From Streptomyces sp. HmicA12 (lineage in GTDB: Bacteria; Actinomycetota; Actinomycetes; Streptomycetales; Streptomycetaceae): 64,000 nt of DNA. Location: the NCBI RefSeq assembly GCF_000373565.1, contig NZ_KB891820.1, forward strand, positions 462,647 through 526,646, written 5' to 3'. The notes beneath the pieces were generated by a model that was not told the origin of the DNA, did no database searches, and saw only the letters and a list, made by a program, of their open reading frames with translations. This document shows, piece by piece, positions 1 to 8,372 of this stretch (within the stretch, counting starts at the first letter, position 1; every line of letters begins with the position of its first letter). The position numbers and the translations under genes were made by a program.

Positions 1-28
1 CCCGGGAAGAAGAGGGTGAGCAGCACTC

Positions 29-958
29 ATGACAGCGCCGAAGGCTTCGTTCGAGACCCAGCGGGCCGCGCTCGCCGACGTGGTCGCGATCCCGGTGACG
101 CCGTTCGCCGCGGACGGCTCCGTCGACGAGCCGGCCCACCGGGCCCTGCTGCGGCGGCTGCTCGACGGCGGCGTGCGCACGCTCACCCCGAACGGGAACA
201 CCGGCGAGTTCTACGCCCTGACCCCCGACGAGCGCCGCCTGGTCACCGAGTGGACCCTCGACGAGGCCCGGAACACCACGGGCCCGCCGGCCGTCGTCCT
301 GGCCGGCGTCGGGCACGACCTGCCGACCGCGATCGGGACCGCCCGGCACGCCCGCGAGCACGGCGCCCACATGGTGATGGTGCATCAGCCGGTCCACCCG
401 TACGTCTCCGAGGGCGGCTGGGTCGACTACCACCGTGCCATCGCCGACGCCGTGCCCGAGCTCGGCGTCGTCCCCTACATCAAGAACGCCTCCCTGTCCG
501 GCGCCCGGCTCGCCGAGCTCGGCGCGGACTGCCCGAACGTGATCGGCGTCAAGTACGCCGTCCCGGACGCCGCGCGCTTCGCCGCCTTCGCCCGCGACGC
601 CGGCCTCGACCGGTTCGTGTGGGTGGCCGGGCTCGCCGAGCCGTACGCGCCCTCCTATTTCTCGGCGGGCGCCACCGGCTTCACCTCCGGGCTCGTGAAC
701 GTCGCCCCGAGCGTTTCGCTGTCCATGATCGAAGCGCTTCGATCAAGCGACTACCCGGCCGCGATGAAGGTCTGGGAGCAGATTCGCCGCTTCGAGGAGC
801 TGCGCGGCGCCGACGCCTCCGCCAACAACGTCTCCGTCGTCAAGGAGGCCCTCGCCTCGCTCGGCCTGTGCCGTCGCGAAGTCCGGCCGCCCAGCCAGGA
901 GTTGCCGCGGGCGGAGCGCGCCGAGGTGGCCGAGATCGCGGCGGGGTGGTCCATATGA
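29..958 (+). CDS. DHDPS-family lyase/dehydratase (probable 2-keto-3-deoxy sugar-acid enzyme)
   Basis: This 309-residue protein has the DapA/N-acetylneuraminate-lyase fold. A GNTGE motif sits at 56-60, the position of the family's substrate-binding loop. Tyr150 and the likely Schiff-base Lys175 (GVK) are both present. It overlaps the next gene, a sugar-acid dehydratase, by 4 bases (ATGA) and heads a pectin locus. I therefore infer that it acts on a 2-keto-3-deoxy sugar acid (for example L-2-keto-3-deoxyarabonate or 5-keto-4-deoxyglucarate) rather than in lysine synthesis. The exact substrate cannot be read from sequence. The ATG at 29 follows a distant AGAGGG at 11-16. An 18-bp palindrome lies inside the gene at 727-744. 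Confidence 0.85.
   Translation: MTAPKASFETQRAALADVVAIPVTPFAADGSVDEPAHRALLRRLLDGGVRTLTPNGNTGEFYALTPDERRLVTEWTLDEARNTTGPPAVVLAGVGHDLPTAIGTARHAREHGAHMVMVHQPVHPYVSEGGWVDYHRAIADAVPELGVVPYIKNASLSGARLAELGADCPNVIGVKYAVPDAARFAAFARDAGLDRFVWVAGLAEPYAPSYFSAGATGFTSGLVNVAPSVSLSMIEALRSSDYPAAMKVWEQIRRFEELRGADASANNVSVVKEALASLGLCRREVRPPSQELPRAERAEVAEIAAGWSI
727..744. promoter_or_regulatory. Intragenic LacI-type palindrome
   Basis: A perfect 18-bp palindrome, GATCGAAGCGCTTCGATC, lies inside the DHDPS-family gene. Its core GAAGCGCTTC is the classic LacI/GalR-family operator core and recurs upstream of the ABC permease gene at 2748-2757. It may be an auxiliary operator or roadblock. It could also be a coincidence of codon choice, since it encodes ordinary residues. 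Confidence 0.45.
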
Positions 959-2691
959 CCGCCCGCGAGAGACTGAACCCGGAGCGGCTGCGCTCCCACC
1001 AGTGGTACGGCACCGAGGGCGCCCTGCGCACCTGGTCGCACAACGCCCGGATGCGCCAACTCGGTTACGAGGCCGAGGAGTACCGGGGCCGCCCGGTCGT
1101 CGCGATCCTCAACACCTGGTCCGACATCAACCCCTGCCACGTGCACCTGCGGGAGCGTGCCGAGGCCGTCAAGCGGGGCGTGTGGCAGGCCGGCGGCTTC
1201 CCGCTGGAGTTCCCCGTCTCCACGCTCTCGGAGACGTACCAGAAGCCGACCCCGATGCTGTACCGCAACCTCCTCGCCATGGAGACGGAGGAACTGCTCC
1301 GCTCCTACCCGATCGACTCGGCGGTGCTGCTCGGCGGCTGCGACAAGTCCACCCCGGCGCTGCTCATGGGCGCCACGTCCGCCGACGTCCCGTCCCTCTT
1401 CGTGCCCGCCGGGCCGATGCTTCCGGGACACTGGCGCGGCGAGACCCTCGGCTCCGGCACCGACATGTGGAAGTACTGGGACGAGCACCGCGCCGGCAAC
1501 CTGACCGACTGCGAACTGCGCGAACTCCAGGGCGGGCTGGCGAGATCCCCCGGGCACTGCATGACCATGGGCACCGCCTCCACCATGACCGCGGCGGCCG
1601 AGGCCCTCGGCATGACACTGCCCGGCGCCTCCTCGATCCCGGCCGTGGACTCCGCGCACGAGCGGATGGCCGCCGCCTCCGGGCGCCGCGCCGTCGAGCT
1701 CGCGTGGACCGCGCTCAAGCCGTCCGAGATCCTCACCCGCGAGGCCTTCGACGACGCCGTCACCACCGTGCTCGGGCTCGGCGGCTCCACCAACGCCGTC
1801 ATCCACCTGATCGCGATGGCCGGACGCGCCGGGATCCCGCTCACCCTCGACGACTTCGACCGCATCGCGCGCACCGTGCCGGTGCTCGCGAACGTGCGGC
1901 CCGGCGGACAGACGTACCTCATGGAGGACTTCTACTTCGCCGGTGGCCTGCCCGCCTTCCTCTCCCGGATCACCGACCTGCTGCACCTCGAACGGCCCAC
2001 GGTGAACGGCACGTTGGGCGAGCAGCTCGACGGCGCAGTCGTGCACGACGACGCCGTCATCCGCACCCGCGAGAACCCCGTCGCGCCCGAGGGCGGCGTC
2101 GCCGTCCTGCGCGGCAACCTCTGCCCCGACGGCGCCGTCATCAAGCACATCTCCGCCGAGCCGCACCTGCTCAAGCACACCGGTCCCGCGGTCGTCTTCG
2201 ACGACTACAAGACCATGCAACGCACCATCAACGAACCGGAGCTGGGCATCACCGCGGACAGCGTCCTGGTGCTCCGCAACGCCGGCCCCAAGGGCGGGCC
2301 CGGCATGCCCGAGTACGGCATGCTGCCCATCCCCGACCACCTGCTCAAGCAGGGAGTACGGGACATGGTGCGGATCTCCGACGCCCGGATGAGCGGCACC
2401 AGTTACGGGGCGTGCGTACTGCACGTGGCCCCCGAGTCGTACATCGGCGGGCCGCTCGCCCTGGTCCGCACCGGGGACAGCATCACCCTCGACGTCACCG
2501 CCCGGGTCCTGCAACTCAACGTAGAAGAAGACGAGTTGGCACGCCGCCGGGGCGAGTGGAGCGCGCCGCCCGAGCGGTACGAGCGCGGGTACGGGGCGCT
2601 CTACAACGAGCAGATCACGCAGGCCGACACCGGCTGCGACTTCGCCTTCCTGGCCAGGCCGGGCAAGGTGCCGGATCCGTACGCGAGCTGA
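955..2691 (+). CDS. IlvD/Edd-family sugar-acid dehydratase (L-arabinonate dehydratase-like)
   Basis: This 578-residue protein belongs to the dihydroxy-acid/phosphogluconate dehydratase family, which dehydrates substrates with an Fe-S cluster and Mg2+. The three expected cluster cysteines are visible: C61 (SDINPCH), C129 (GGCDKSTP) and C202 (SPGHC). The N-terminal LRSHQWYG motif and the length match the sugar-acid branch (for example L-arabinonate dehydratase, about 580 residues) better than branched-chain IlvD. The ATG at 955 overlaps the upstream stop codon, giving translational coupling. With the DHDPS-family gene it could convert an aldonate or aldarate to alpha-ketoglutarate semialdehyde, which the dehydrogenase at 26490 would oxidise. 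That assignment is inference. Confidence 0.88.
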   Translation: MTARERLNPERLRSHQWYGTEGALRTWSHNARMRQLGYEAEEYRGRPVVAILNTWSDINPCHVHLRERAEAVKRGVWQAGGFPLEFPVSTLSETYQKPTPMLYRNLLAMETEELLRSYPIDSAVLLGGCDKSTPALLMGATSADVPSLFVPAGPMLPGHWRGETLGSGTDMWKYWDEHRAGNLTDCELRELQGGLARSPGHCMTMGTASTMTAAAEALGMTLPGASSIPAVDSAHERMAAASGRRAVELAWTALKPSEILTREAFDDAVTTVLGLGGSTNAVIHLIAMAGRAGIPLTLDDFDRIARTVPVLANVRPGGQTYLMEDFYFAGGLPAFLSRITDLLHLERPTVNGTLGEQLDGAVVHDDAVIRTRENPVAPEGGVAVLRGNLCPDGAVIKHISAEPHLLKHTGPAVVFDDYKTMQRTINEPELGITADSVLVLRNAGPKGGPGMPEYGMLPIPDHLLKQGVRDMVRISDARMSGTSYGACVLHVAPESYIGGPLALVRTGDSITLDVTARVLQLNVEEDELARRRGEWSAPPERYERGYGALYNEQITQADTGCDFAFLARPGKVPDPYAS

Positions 2692-2747
2692 GCCCGCCGC
2701 CGTGCGGGACCCGGCTCCACATGATCGACCTACCGAACCCTGTCTGC

Positions 2748-2800
2748 GAAGCGCTTCAGCACCTCAGCCGGTGACGACCCCTCGCGGGTGAAGCACTTCA
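2748..2800. promoter_or_regulatory. Tandem LacI-family operators before the ABC permease genes
   Basis: Two operator-like palindromes occupy the 148-base gap: GAAGCGCTTC at 2748-2757 and TGAAGCACTTCA at 2789-2800. Both are followed closely by CAGCACC. Their centres are 42 bp apart, about four helical turns, so two dimers could bind the same face of the DNA. LacI-family repressors of sugar ABC operons in actinobacteria use this core. No LacI gene is visible in the window. Confidence 0.6.
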
Positions 2801-2839
2801 TCAGCACCGCACCTGAGCCACCGAGATCGGAGTCCCGTC

Positions 2840-3772
2840 ATGGCCCAAGCCGCAGCCGTGGCCCAAGCCCCGCCGTCCCGGCGCCGCCGGAAGTCAGCCA
2901 CCCCGCGCAGGCTGCCGTACCTGCTGATCGCGCCCGCGGGCCTGCTGATGCTGGGCTTCATCGCGTACCCCGTCATCAGCGTCTTCTACTACAGCCTGCA
3001 GAACTACAACCCCACCAAGCCATGGCGCAACGGCTTCGCGGGCTTCGACAACTTCGTCACCGCGTTCACCAAGGACCCGGACTTCTGGACGACGCTGGGC
3101 TTCAGCCTCCAGTGGGTCGTGGTGCAGGTCGTCCTGCAGCTGCTGCTCGGACTCGGGCTCGCACTCGTCGTGAACCAGACGTTCGTCGGCCGCGGCCTCG
3201 CCCGCGCCCTCGTCTTCTCGCCCTGGGCCGTGTCCGGCGTGCTCACCTCCGCGGTGTGGATGCTGCTCTACAACTCCCAGACGGGCATCACGCGGTACCT
3301 CGCCGACGCCGGGATCGGCTCGTACGGCACGTCGTGGCTGTCGGACACCGCGACGGTCTTCCCGGCCGTCGTCACCGCCGAACTCTGGCGCGGCGTCCCC
3401 TTCTTCGCGATCCTCATCCTCGCCGACCTGCAGTCCGTCTCGAAGGACCTGTACGAGGCCGCCGAGGTCGACGGCGCGAGCCGGCTGCGGCAGTTCTTCC
3501 ACATCACGCTGCCGCACCTGAAGGACGCGATCATTCTCTCCACGCTGCTGCGCGCGGTGTGGGAGTTCAACAACGTGGACCTGCTCTACACCCTCACCGG
3601 TGGCGGACCCGCGGGTGAGACGACCACCCTGCCGCTGCGCATCGCCTCCATCGCCGTCGACTCGCACGACTTCGGCTACGCGTCCGCGCTGACGTCCATC
3701 GCCTTCGTGATCCTCCTGTTCTGCTCGATGATCTATCTCCGCCTGAGCAAGTTCGGGGGCGAGGACAAGTGA
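2840..3772 (+). CDS. Carbohydrate ABC transporter permease (MalF/UgpA type)
   Basis: This 310-residue inner-membrane permease has about six hydrophobic segments and the ABC-interaction (EAA) loop near residue 205 (EAAEVDGASRL). It forms the import channel with the next gene and would receive substrate from the lipoprotein at 9422. The start codon overlap with the following gene is 4 bases, so the two permeases are translated together. No ATPase gene is present in the locus. Streptomyces sugar importers commonly share an MsiK-type ATPase encoded elsewhere. Pectic oligosaccharides are the inferred cargo. Confidence 0.92.
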   Translation: MAQAAAVAQAPPSRRRRKSATPRRLPYLLIAPAGLLMLGFIAYPVISVFYYSLQNYNPTKPWRNGFAGFDNFVTAFTKDPDFWTTLGFSLQWVVVQVVLQLLLGLGLALVVNQTFVGRGLARALVFSPWAVSGVLTSAVWMLLYNSQTGITRYLADAGIGSYGTSWLSDTATVFPAVVTAELWRGVPFFAILILADLQSVSKDLYEAAEVDGASRLRQFFHITLPHLKDAIILSTLLRAVWEFNNVDLLYTLTGGGPAGETTTLPLRIASIAVDSHDFGYASALTSIAFVILLFCSMIYLRLSKFGGEDK

Positions 3773-4701
3773 CCGTCAAGGAAGCCCGGCCGACCGACAC
3801 GGTGGGCACCACCGCACCCGCGCCGCCGGACACCCGCCGCCACCGGAACCGGCACCGCCTCGACATCAAGCCGTCCAAGGCGGGCAGCTCCTGGGAGGAC
3901 GTCCCGCGCTGGCAGATCTACGTACCGCTCGGCGTGTACCTGTTGTTCACGCTCATCCCGTTCTACTGGATGCTGCTGTTCGCGTTCCGCCCCACCGGCT
4001 CCACCTCGCTCGTGCCGTGGCCGCTCACCTTCGACCACTTCGACAAGGTGTGGAACGAGCGGGCCTTCGCCACCTTCTTCCAGAACAGCCTGCTCGTCGG
4101 CGTCGCCTCGATGTTCATGACGACGGTCGTCGCGCTGGCCGGCGGGTACGCGCTCGCCCGGTTCAACTTCAAGGTCAAGCGCGCGTTCATGCTGGCGCTG
4201 CTCTGCTCGCAGTTCATCCCGGGCGCGCTGATGCTGGTCCCGCTCTTCGAGATCTTCGCCAACCTGCAGATGATCAACTCGCTGGGCAGCGTCATCATCG
4301 CCGAGACGGTCTTCCAGCTGCCGCTGACGATGATCCTGATCAGCGGCTTCATCAAGAACGTGCCGCCCTCCCTGGAGGAGGCCGCCTGGGTCGACGGCTG
4401 CGGACGCTTCCGCGCCTTCTGCGCTGTCGTCCTGCCGCTGCTGCGGCCCGGCCTGATCGCGGTGGGCTCCTTCGCCTTCGTGCACAGCTGGAACCACTTC
4501 CTGTTCGCCCTGATGTTCCTCTCCGACCAGGGCAAGCAGACGATCCCGGTCGGCCTCGCGACCCTCATGGGCGCCGACTCGGTCGACCTGGGCGCGCTCG
4601 CCGCCGGCGGTGTCGTGGCCGCGCTGCCCGTCGTCATCGTCTTCGCCTTCATCCAGAAGTGGCTCGTCACGGGCTTCAGCGCCGGGGCGGTGAAGGGATG
4701 A
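3769..4701 (+). CDS. Carbohydrate ABC transporter permease (MalG/UgpE type)
   Basis: This is the second permease of the importer, 310 residues with six predicted membrane segments. A hydrophilic N-terminal tail of about 45 residues precedes the first helix. The EAA loop is near residue 203 (EAAWVDGCGRF). The start is GTG, overlapping the stop of the first permease. Its own stop overlaps the oxidoreductase start (ATGA), so transport and intracellular processing genes are translationally linked. Confidence 0.92.
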   Translation: MTVKEARPTDTVGTTAPAPPDTRRHRNRHRLDIKPSKAGSSWEDVPRWQIYVPLGVYLLFTLIPFYWMLLFAFRPTGSTSLVPWPLTFDHFDKVWNERAFATFFQNSLLVGVASMFMTTVVALAGGYALARFNFKVKRAFMLALLCSQFIPGALMLVPLFEIFANLQMINSLGSVIIAETVFQLPLTMILISGFIKNVPPSLEEAAWVDGCGRFRAFCAVVLPLLRPGLIAVGSFAFVHSWNHFLFALMFLSDQGKQTIPVGLATLMGADSVDLGALAAGGVVAALPVVIVFAFIQKWLVTGFSAGAVKG

Positions 4702-5912
4702 GTGCCGTACGCGCACGAGCGCTCCCCGAAGGGCCCGTCCCCGTCGTCCTCGCGGGCGCGCGCGGGCACGGCCGCTGGCACCTGAACAACATCCGGCGCC
4801 TGGCCGACGCGGGCCGCGTCACGCTCGCCGGGGTGTGCGAGCTGAAGCCGCTGGACGAGGCGGAGCTCGCCGGGTTCACCGACGTCGCGCAGTCCGCCGA
4901 CTTCGGTGAGCTGCTCGACCGTACGGGCGCCCGGGTCGCGATCGTCTGCACCCCGATCCCGACCCACACGGACCTGGCGCTCACCGCGGCCGCGCGGGGC
5001 GTGCACCTCCTCCTGGAGAAGCCGCCCGCGCCGTCGTACGCGGAGTACGAGCGGATGGCGGCCGGGGTGGCCGAGGCGGGCATCGCCTGCCAGGTCGGGT
5101 TCCAGTCGCTCGGCTCGCACGCCGTGTCCCATGTACGGGACCTCGTGCGGGACGGACTCATCGGCGACCTCCTCGGCATCGGCGCCGCCGGAGCCTGGGC
5201 CCGCGACGAGGCCTACTTCCGGCGCGCCCCCTGGGCGGGGCACCGCCGTCTGCCCGACGGCCGCGGCGGCACGGTCGACGTCGTCGACGGCGTCCTCACC
5301 AACCCCCTCGCGCACGCCGTCGCCACCGGCCTCGCCCTCGACGGCGCGACCGGCGCCGACGACCTCACCGGCATCCGCACCGAACTCTTCCGCGCCAACG
5401 CCATCGAGGCCGACGACACCTCGTACCTCGAACTGACCACCCGCACCGGCTCGCGCGTCACCGTCGCCGCGACCCTGTGCGCGGAGCGCCCCGACGAGCC
5501 GTACGTCGTCGTGCACGGCAGCCGCGGCCGGATCACCTTCTGGTACAAGCAGGACCGCGTCCTCGTGCAGCGCGCCGACCACGGGCCCGAGGAGAGCGTG
5601 CACGGGCGCACGGACCTCCTGGAGAACCTCGTCGACCACCTCACCGACCCGTCCGGCGCCACGCGACTCATCGTCACCCCCGCCTCGGCCGGCGCGTTCA
5701 TGCGCGTCGTCGAAGCGATTCGACTCGCCCCCGAGCCGGTCGCGCTGCCCGCCGACGCGTGGAGCAGCCTGCCCGCAGGTGGCGGCGACGGGGTGCGGCG
5801 CCGCGTCGTGCACGGCGTCGACGGACTCGTCGCCGCGAGCGCCGACACCCTCACCGGCTATGCCGAGCTCGGCGCGTCCTGGGCGAGGCAAGGACAGGAG
5901 GCCGCCACGTGA
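4698..5912 (+). CDS. Gfo/Idh/MocA-family oxidoreductase
   Basis: This 404-residue NAD(P)-dependent enzyme has an N-terminal Rossmann fold (VVLAGARGHGRWH) and the family's EKP motif near residue 107, followed by a Gfo/Idh/MocA C-terminal domain. The ATG at 4698 overlaps the permease stop, and the stop overlaps the GTG of the DUF6807 gene. In sugar loci such enzymes oxidise a sugar hydroxyl, sometimes to enable non-hydrolytic glycoside cleavage or to make an aldonate. The direct coupling to a DUF6807 gene suggests the two act on one substrate. Substrate and cofactor preference are unknown. Confidence 0.85.
   Translation: MSAVRARALPEGPVPVVLAGARGHGRWHLNNIRRLADAGRVTLAGVCELKPLDEAELAGFTDVAQSADFGELLDRTGARVAIVCTPIPTHTDLALTAAARGVHLLLEKPPAPSYAEYERMAAGVAEAGIACQVGFQSLGSHAVSHVRDLVRDGLIGDLLGIGAAGAWARDEAYFRRAPWAGHRRLPDGRGGTVDVVDGVLTNPLAHAVATGLALDGATGADDLTGIRTELFRANAIEADDTSYLELTTRTGSRVTVAATLCAERPDEPYVVVHGSRGRITFWYKQDRVLVQRADHGPEESVHGRTDLLENLVDHLTDPSGATRLIVTPASAGAFMRVVEAIRLAPEPVALPADAWSSLPAGGGDGVRRRVVHGVDGLVAASADTLTGYAELGASWARQGQEAAT
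5709..5724. promoter_or_regulatory. Weak LacI-like palindrome inside the oxidoreductase gene
   Basis: GTCGAAGCGATTCGAC has 6-bp inverted arms around GCGA and resembles the 2748 and 727 sites with one core mismatch. It lies in coding sequence. It is listed because the same core recurs in the locus; function is doubtful. Confidence 0.25.
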
Positions 5913-6769
5913 ACCGCCTCGCCACCACCCCCGTGACCCTGCACTGCGCGGGCCGTCCCGTCGCCCGCTACGCGCTGGGCGCCGACCTCGGCGAGCGGGC
6001 CCGCCGCTTCTCCCCGCGCCCGTTCCTGCACCCGGTCACCACCCTCGGCGGCGCCCCCGTCACCGAGTTCGCCCCCGTCGACCATCTGCACCACCTCGGC
6101 GTCAGCGTCGCCGTGCCCGACGTGGAGGGGCGCAACTTCTGGGGCGGGCGCACCTACGTACGCGACCAGGGGCCGACCGAGCTCGACAACCACGGCGAGC
6201 AGCGGCACCGCGAGTTCAAGCTGTGCGACCCGGACGGGTTCGTCGAGGACCTGGAGTGGATCGCGGACGACGGCCTGCTGCTGCGCGAGCGCCGCACCGT
6301 CGCCGTGACACAACTCGGCGACGAGGCTTGGGCGTTGGACGTCACCTTCGCGCTCAGCAACCCCGCGGGCGAGGCCGTCACGCTGGGCAGCCCCGCCACC
6401 AACGGCCGCCCCGGCGCCGCCTACGGGGGCTTCTTCTGGCGGGCCCCCAAGCAGGCCGCCCCGCCCGCCGTCTTCACCGCCGACGACGAGGGCGAGGACG
6501 CCGTGCACGGACGCCCCGCCGACTGGCTCGCCCTGGCGGGCGACGGCTGGACCCTCGTCTTCGCCGGAGCCACCGCCGAGACCCGCCGCGACCCGTGGTT
6601 CGTGCGCACCCGCGAGTACCCGGGCGTCGGCTCCTCGCTCGCCTCCCGGGAACGCCTCGCGATCGGTCCCGGCGACACCGCCGTACGCCGTGTCGTCACG
6701 GTCGTCGCCGACGGCCCGCTCGACCGCAAGCGGGCTTCCTCCCTGGTCAGAAAGGCGGTGTCGGCATGA
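5909..6769 (+). CDS. DUF6807 (PmoA-like) family protein
   Basis: This 286-residue protein resembles the family annotated as PmoA or DUF6807, which has no relation to membrane methane monooxygenase. I see its typical elements: an RPFLHPV segment, HHLG, a NFWGG stretch, a central QRH and an AAYGGFFWR segment. There is no signal peptide or membrane helix, so it is cytosolic. The GTG start overlaps the Gfo/Idh stop, and its own stop overlaps the GH43 start, placing it between an oxidoreductase and a glycosidase. A role in carbohydrate catabolism is inferred from that position only. The conserved histidines hint at an enzyme. Confidence 0.75.
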   Translation: MNRLATTPVTLHCAGRPVARYALGADLGERARRFSPRPFLHPVTTLGGAPVTEFAPVDHLHHLGVSVAVPDVEGRNFWGGRTYVRDQGPTELDNHGEQRHREFKLCDPDGFVEDLEWIADDGLLLRERRTVAVTQLGDEAWALDVTFALSNPAGEAVTLGSPATNGRPGAAYGGFFWRAPKQAAPPAVFTADDEGEDAVHGRPADWLALAGDGWTLVFAGATAETRRDPWFVRTREYPGVGSSLASRERLAIGPGDTAVRRVVTVVADGPLDRKRASSLVRKAVSA

Positions 6770-8340
6770 GCCCGGTGGCCCGCACCGGCGACCCGGGGGA
6801 CGGCATGTACCGCAATCCCGTCCTCGCCGCCGACTGGTCCGACCCCGACGTGTGCCGGGTCGGCGACGACTTCTACCTCACCGCCTCCAGCTTCGGCCGG
6901 GTGCCGGGGCTGCCCCTGCTGCACTCCCGCGACCTCGTCAACTGGACCCTGATCGGGCACGCCCTCGACCGCCTCGAACCCACCGAGGCGTTCACGACGC
7001 CGCGCCACGACTGCGGCGTGTGGGCGCCCTCGATCCGGCACCACGACGGCCGCTTCTGGATCTTCTGGGGCGACCCCGACCACGGCGTCCACCAGATCAA
7101 CTCCCCCTCCATCAGGGGACCTTGGACCAAGCCGCACCTCCTCAAGGCGGGCAAGGGCCTGATCGACGCCTGCCCGCTGTGGGACGAGGAGACCGGCGAG
7201 GCGTTCCTCGTGCACGCCTACGCCAAGTCGCGGGCCGGCATCAAGAACCGGCTCACCGGCCACCGGATGAGCGCCGACGCCACCGAACTCCTCGACGAGG
7301 GAACCCTGTTGATCGACGGGGACACGATCCCCGGCTGGTTCACCGTCGAGGGCCCGAAGCTGTACCGGCGGGACGGCTGGTACTGGATCCTCGCCCCGGC
7401 CGGCGGCGTCGAGACCGGCTGGCAGGGCGCGTTCCGCTCCCGCTCCTTCTTCGGCCCCTACGAGGAGCGCGTCGTGCTCGAACAGGGCGACACCGGCGTC
7501 AACGGCCCCCACCAGGGCGGCTGGGTGCACACGGCGACGGGCGAGGACTGGTTCCTGCACTTCCAGCAGCGCGGCCCGTACGGACGCGTCGTCCATCTCC
7601 AGCCGATGCGCTGGGACGCCCAGGGCTGGCCGGTGCTCGGCGACGCGAACGCTCCGGGCGTCCCCGTCCACGTACACCGGAAGCCGGACCTGCCCCCGCA
7701 GCCGGTCGCCGCGCCCGCCACCGACGACGACTTCCCCGGCGGCCGCTACGGGCGGCAGTGGCAGTGGACCGCCAACCCCCGCGACGGATGGGCGACGTCG
7801 CACGCCGGGGACGGGCTCCGGCTCACCTGCGTACGCTCCGCCGACGGGGTCCGCGACCTGCGCCGCGTCCCGCACCTGCTCACCCAGCGCCTGCCGCTGC
7901 CGCCCTCACGCGTCGAGACCGACCTCCAGCTCACCAGCACAACGCCCGGCGCCCGTGCGGGACTTGCGGTCCTCGGCGACGCCTACTCCTGGATCGGCCT
8001 GGAGCGTGCCGCGGACGGCACGGCACACGTCGTGCACCGCTTCGTCGAGGGCCCGACCGCCGAGGCCGAGCGCGACGCGGCCCACCCGCGCGAGGCGCCC
8101 ACCGGGACGGCGCGGCTGCGCATCGACATCTCCGACGGGGCGCGCTGCCGCTTCTCCGTCGACACCGGCGACGGCTTCCGGCCCTCGGGCCAGGTCTTCG
8201 CCGCACTGCCGTGGCGCTGGGTCGGAGCACTGCTCGGCCTGTTCGCCGCGGCCCCCGACGGGGCGGTTCCCGGCGGTACGGGACCCGCCGGGACCGCCCT
8301 CTTCACGCACTTCCGCATCACCGACCCGAACGCCGACTGA
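6766..8340 (+). CDS. Glycoside hydrolase family 43 (cytosolic beta-xylosidase/alpha-arabinofuranosidase-like)
   Basis: This 524-residue protein has an N-terminal five-bladed propeller and a C-terminal beta-sandwich of the GH43 beta-xylosidase type. Candidate catalytic residues are the base Asp26 (SDPDV), the pKa modulator Asp near 133 (LIDACP) and the acid Glu near 195 (FTVEGPKLY). No export signal is present, so it should cleave imported oligosaccharides, such as arabinose or xylose decorations of pectin. Its start overlaps the DUF6807 stop. Linkage specificity within GH43 cannot be set from sequence alone. Confidence 0.87.
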   Translation: MSPVARTGDPGDGMYRNPVLAADWSDPDVCRVGDDFYLTASSFGRVPGLPLLHSRDLVNWTLIGHALDRLEPTEAFTTPRHDCGVWAPSIRHHDGRFWIFWGDPDHGVHQINSPSIRGPWTKPHLLKAGKGLIDACPLWDEETGEAFLVHAYAKSRAGIKNRLTGHRMSADATELLDEGTLLIDGDTIPGWFTVEGPKLYRRDGWYWILAPAGGVETGWQGAFRSRSFFGPYEERVVLEQGDTGVNGPHQGGWVHTATGEDWFLHFQQRGPYGRVVHLQPMRWDAQGWPVLGDANAPGVPVHVHRKPDLPPQPVAAPATDDDFPGGRYGRQWQWTANPRDGWATSHAGDGLRLTCVRSADGVRDLRRVPHLLTQRLPLPPSRVETDLQLTSTTPGARAGLAVLGDAYSWIGLERAADGTAHVVHRFVEGPTAEAERDAAHPREAPTGTARLRIDISDGARCRFSVDTGDGFRPSGQVFAALPWRWVGALLGLFAAAPDGAVPGGTGPAGTALFTHFRITDPNAD

Positions 8341-8372
8341 TCTGCCCCGCACGCCTGTTGGGAGCCGCGACG

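Noticed and set aside
16..2691. One long open frame spanning the first two genes
   Set aside because: It is open only because of high GC bias. The first 313 codons are a shadow of the DHDPS-family gene; the real dehydratase starts at 955.
5909..6769. PmoA as a methane monooxygenase subunit
   Set aside because: The protein is soluble and sits in a sugar operon. The PmoA label on this family is a naming accident.
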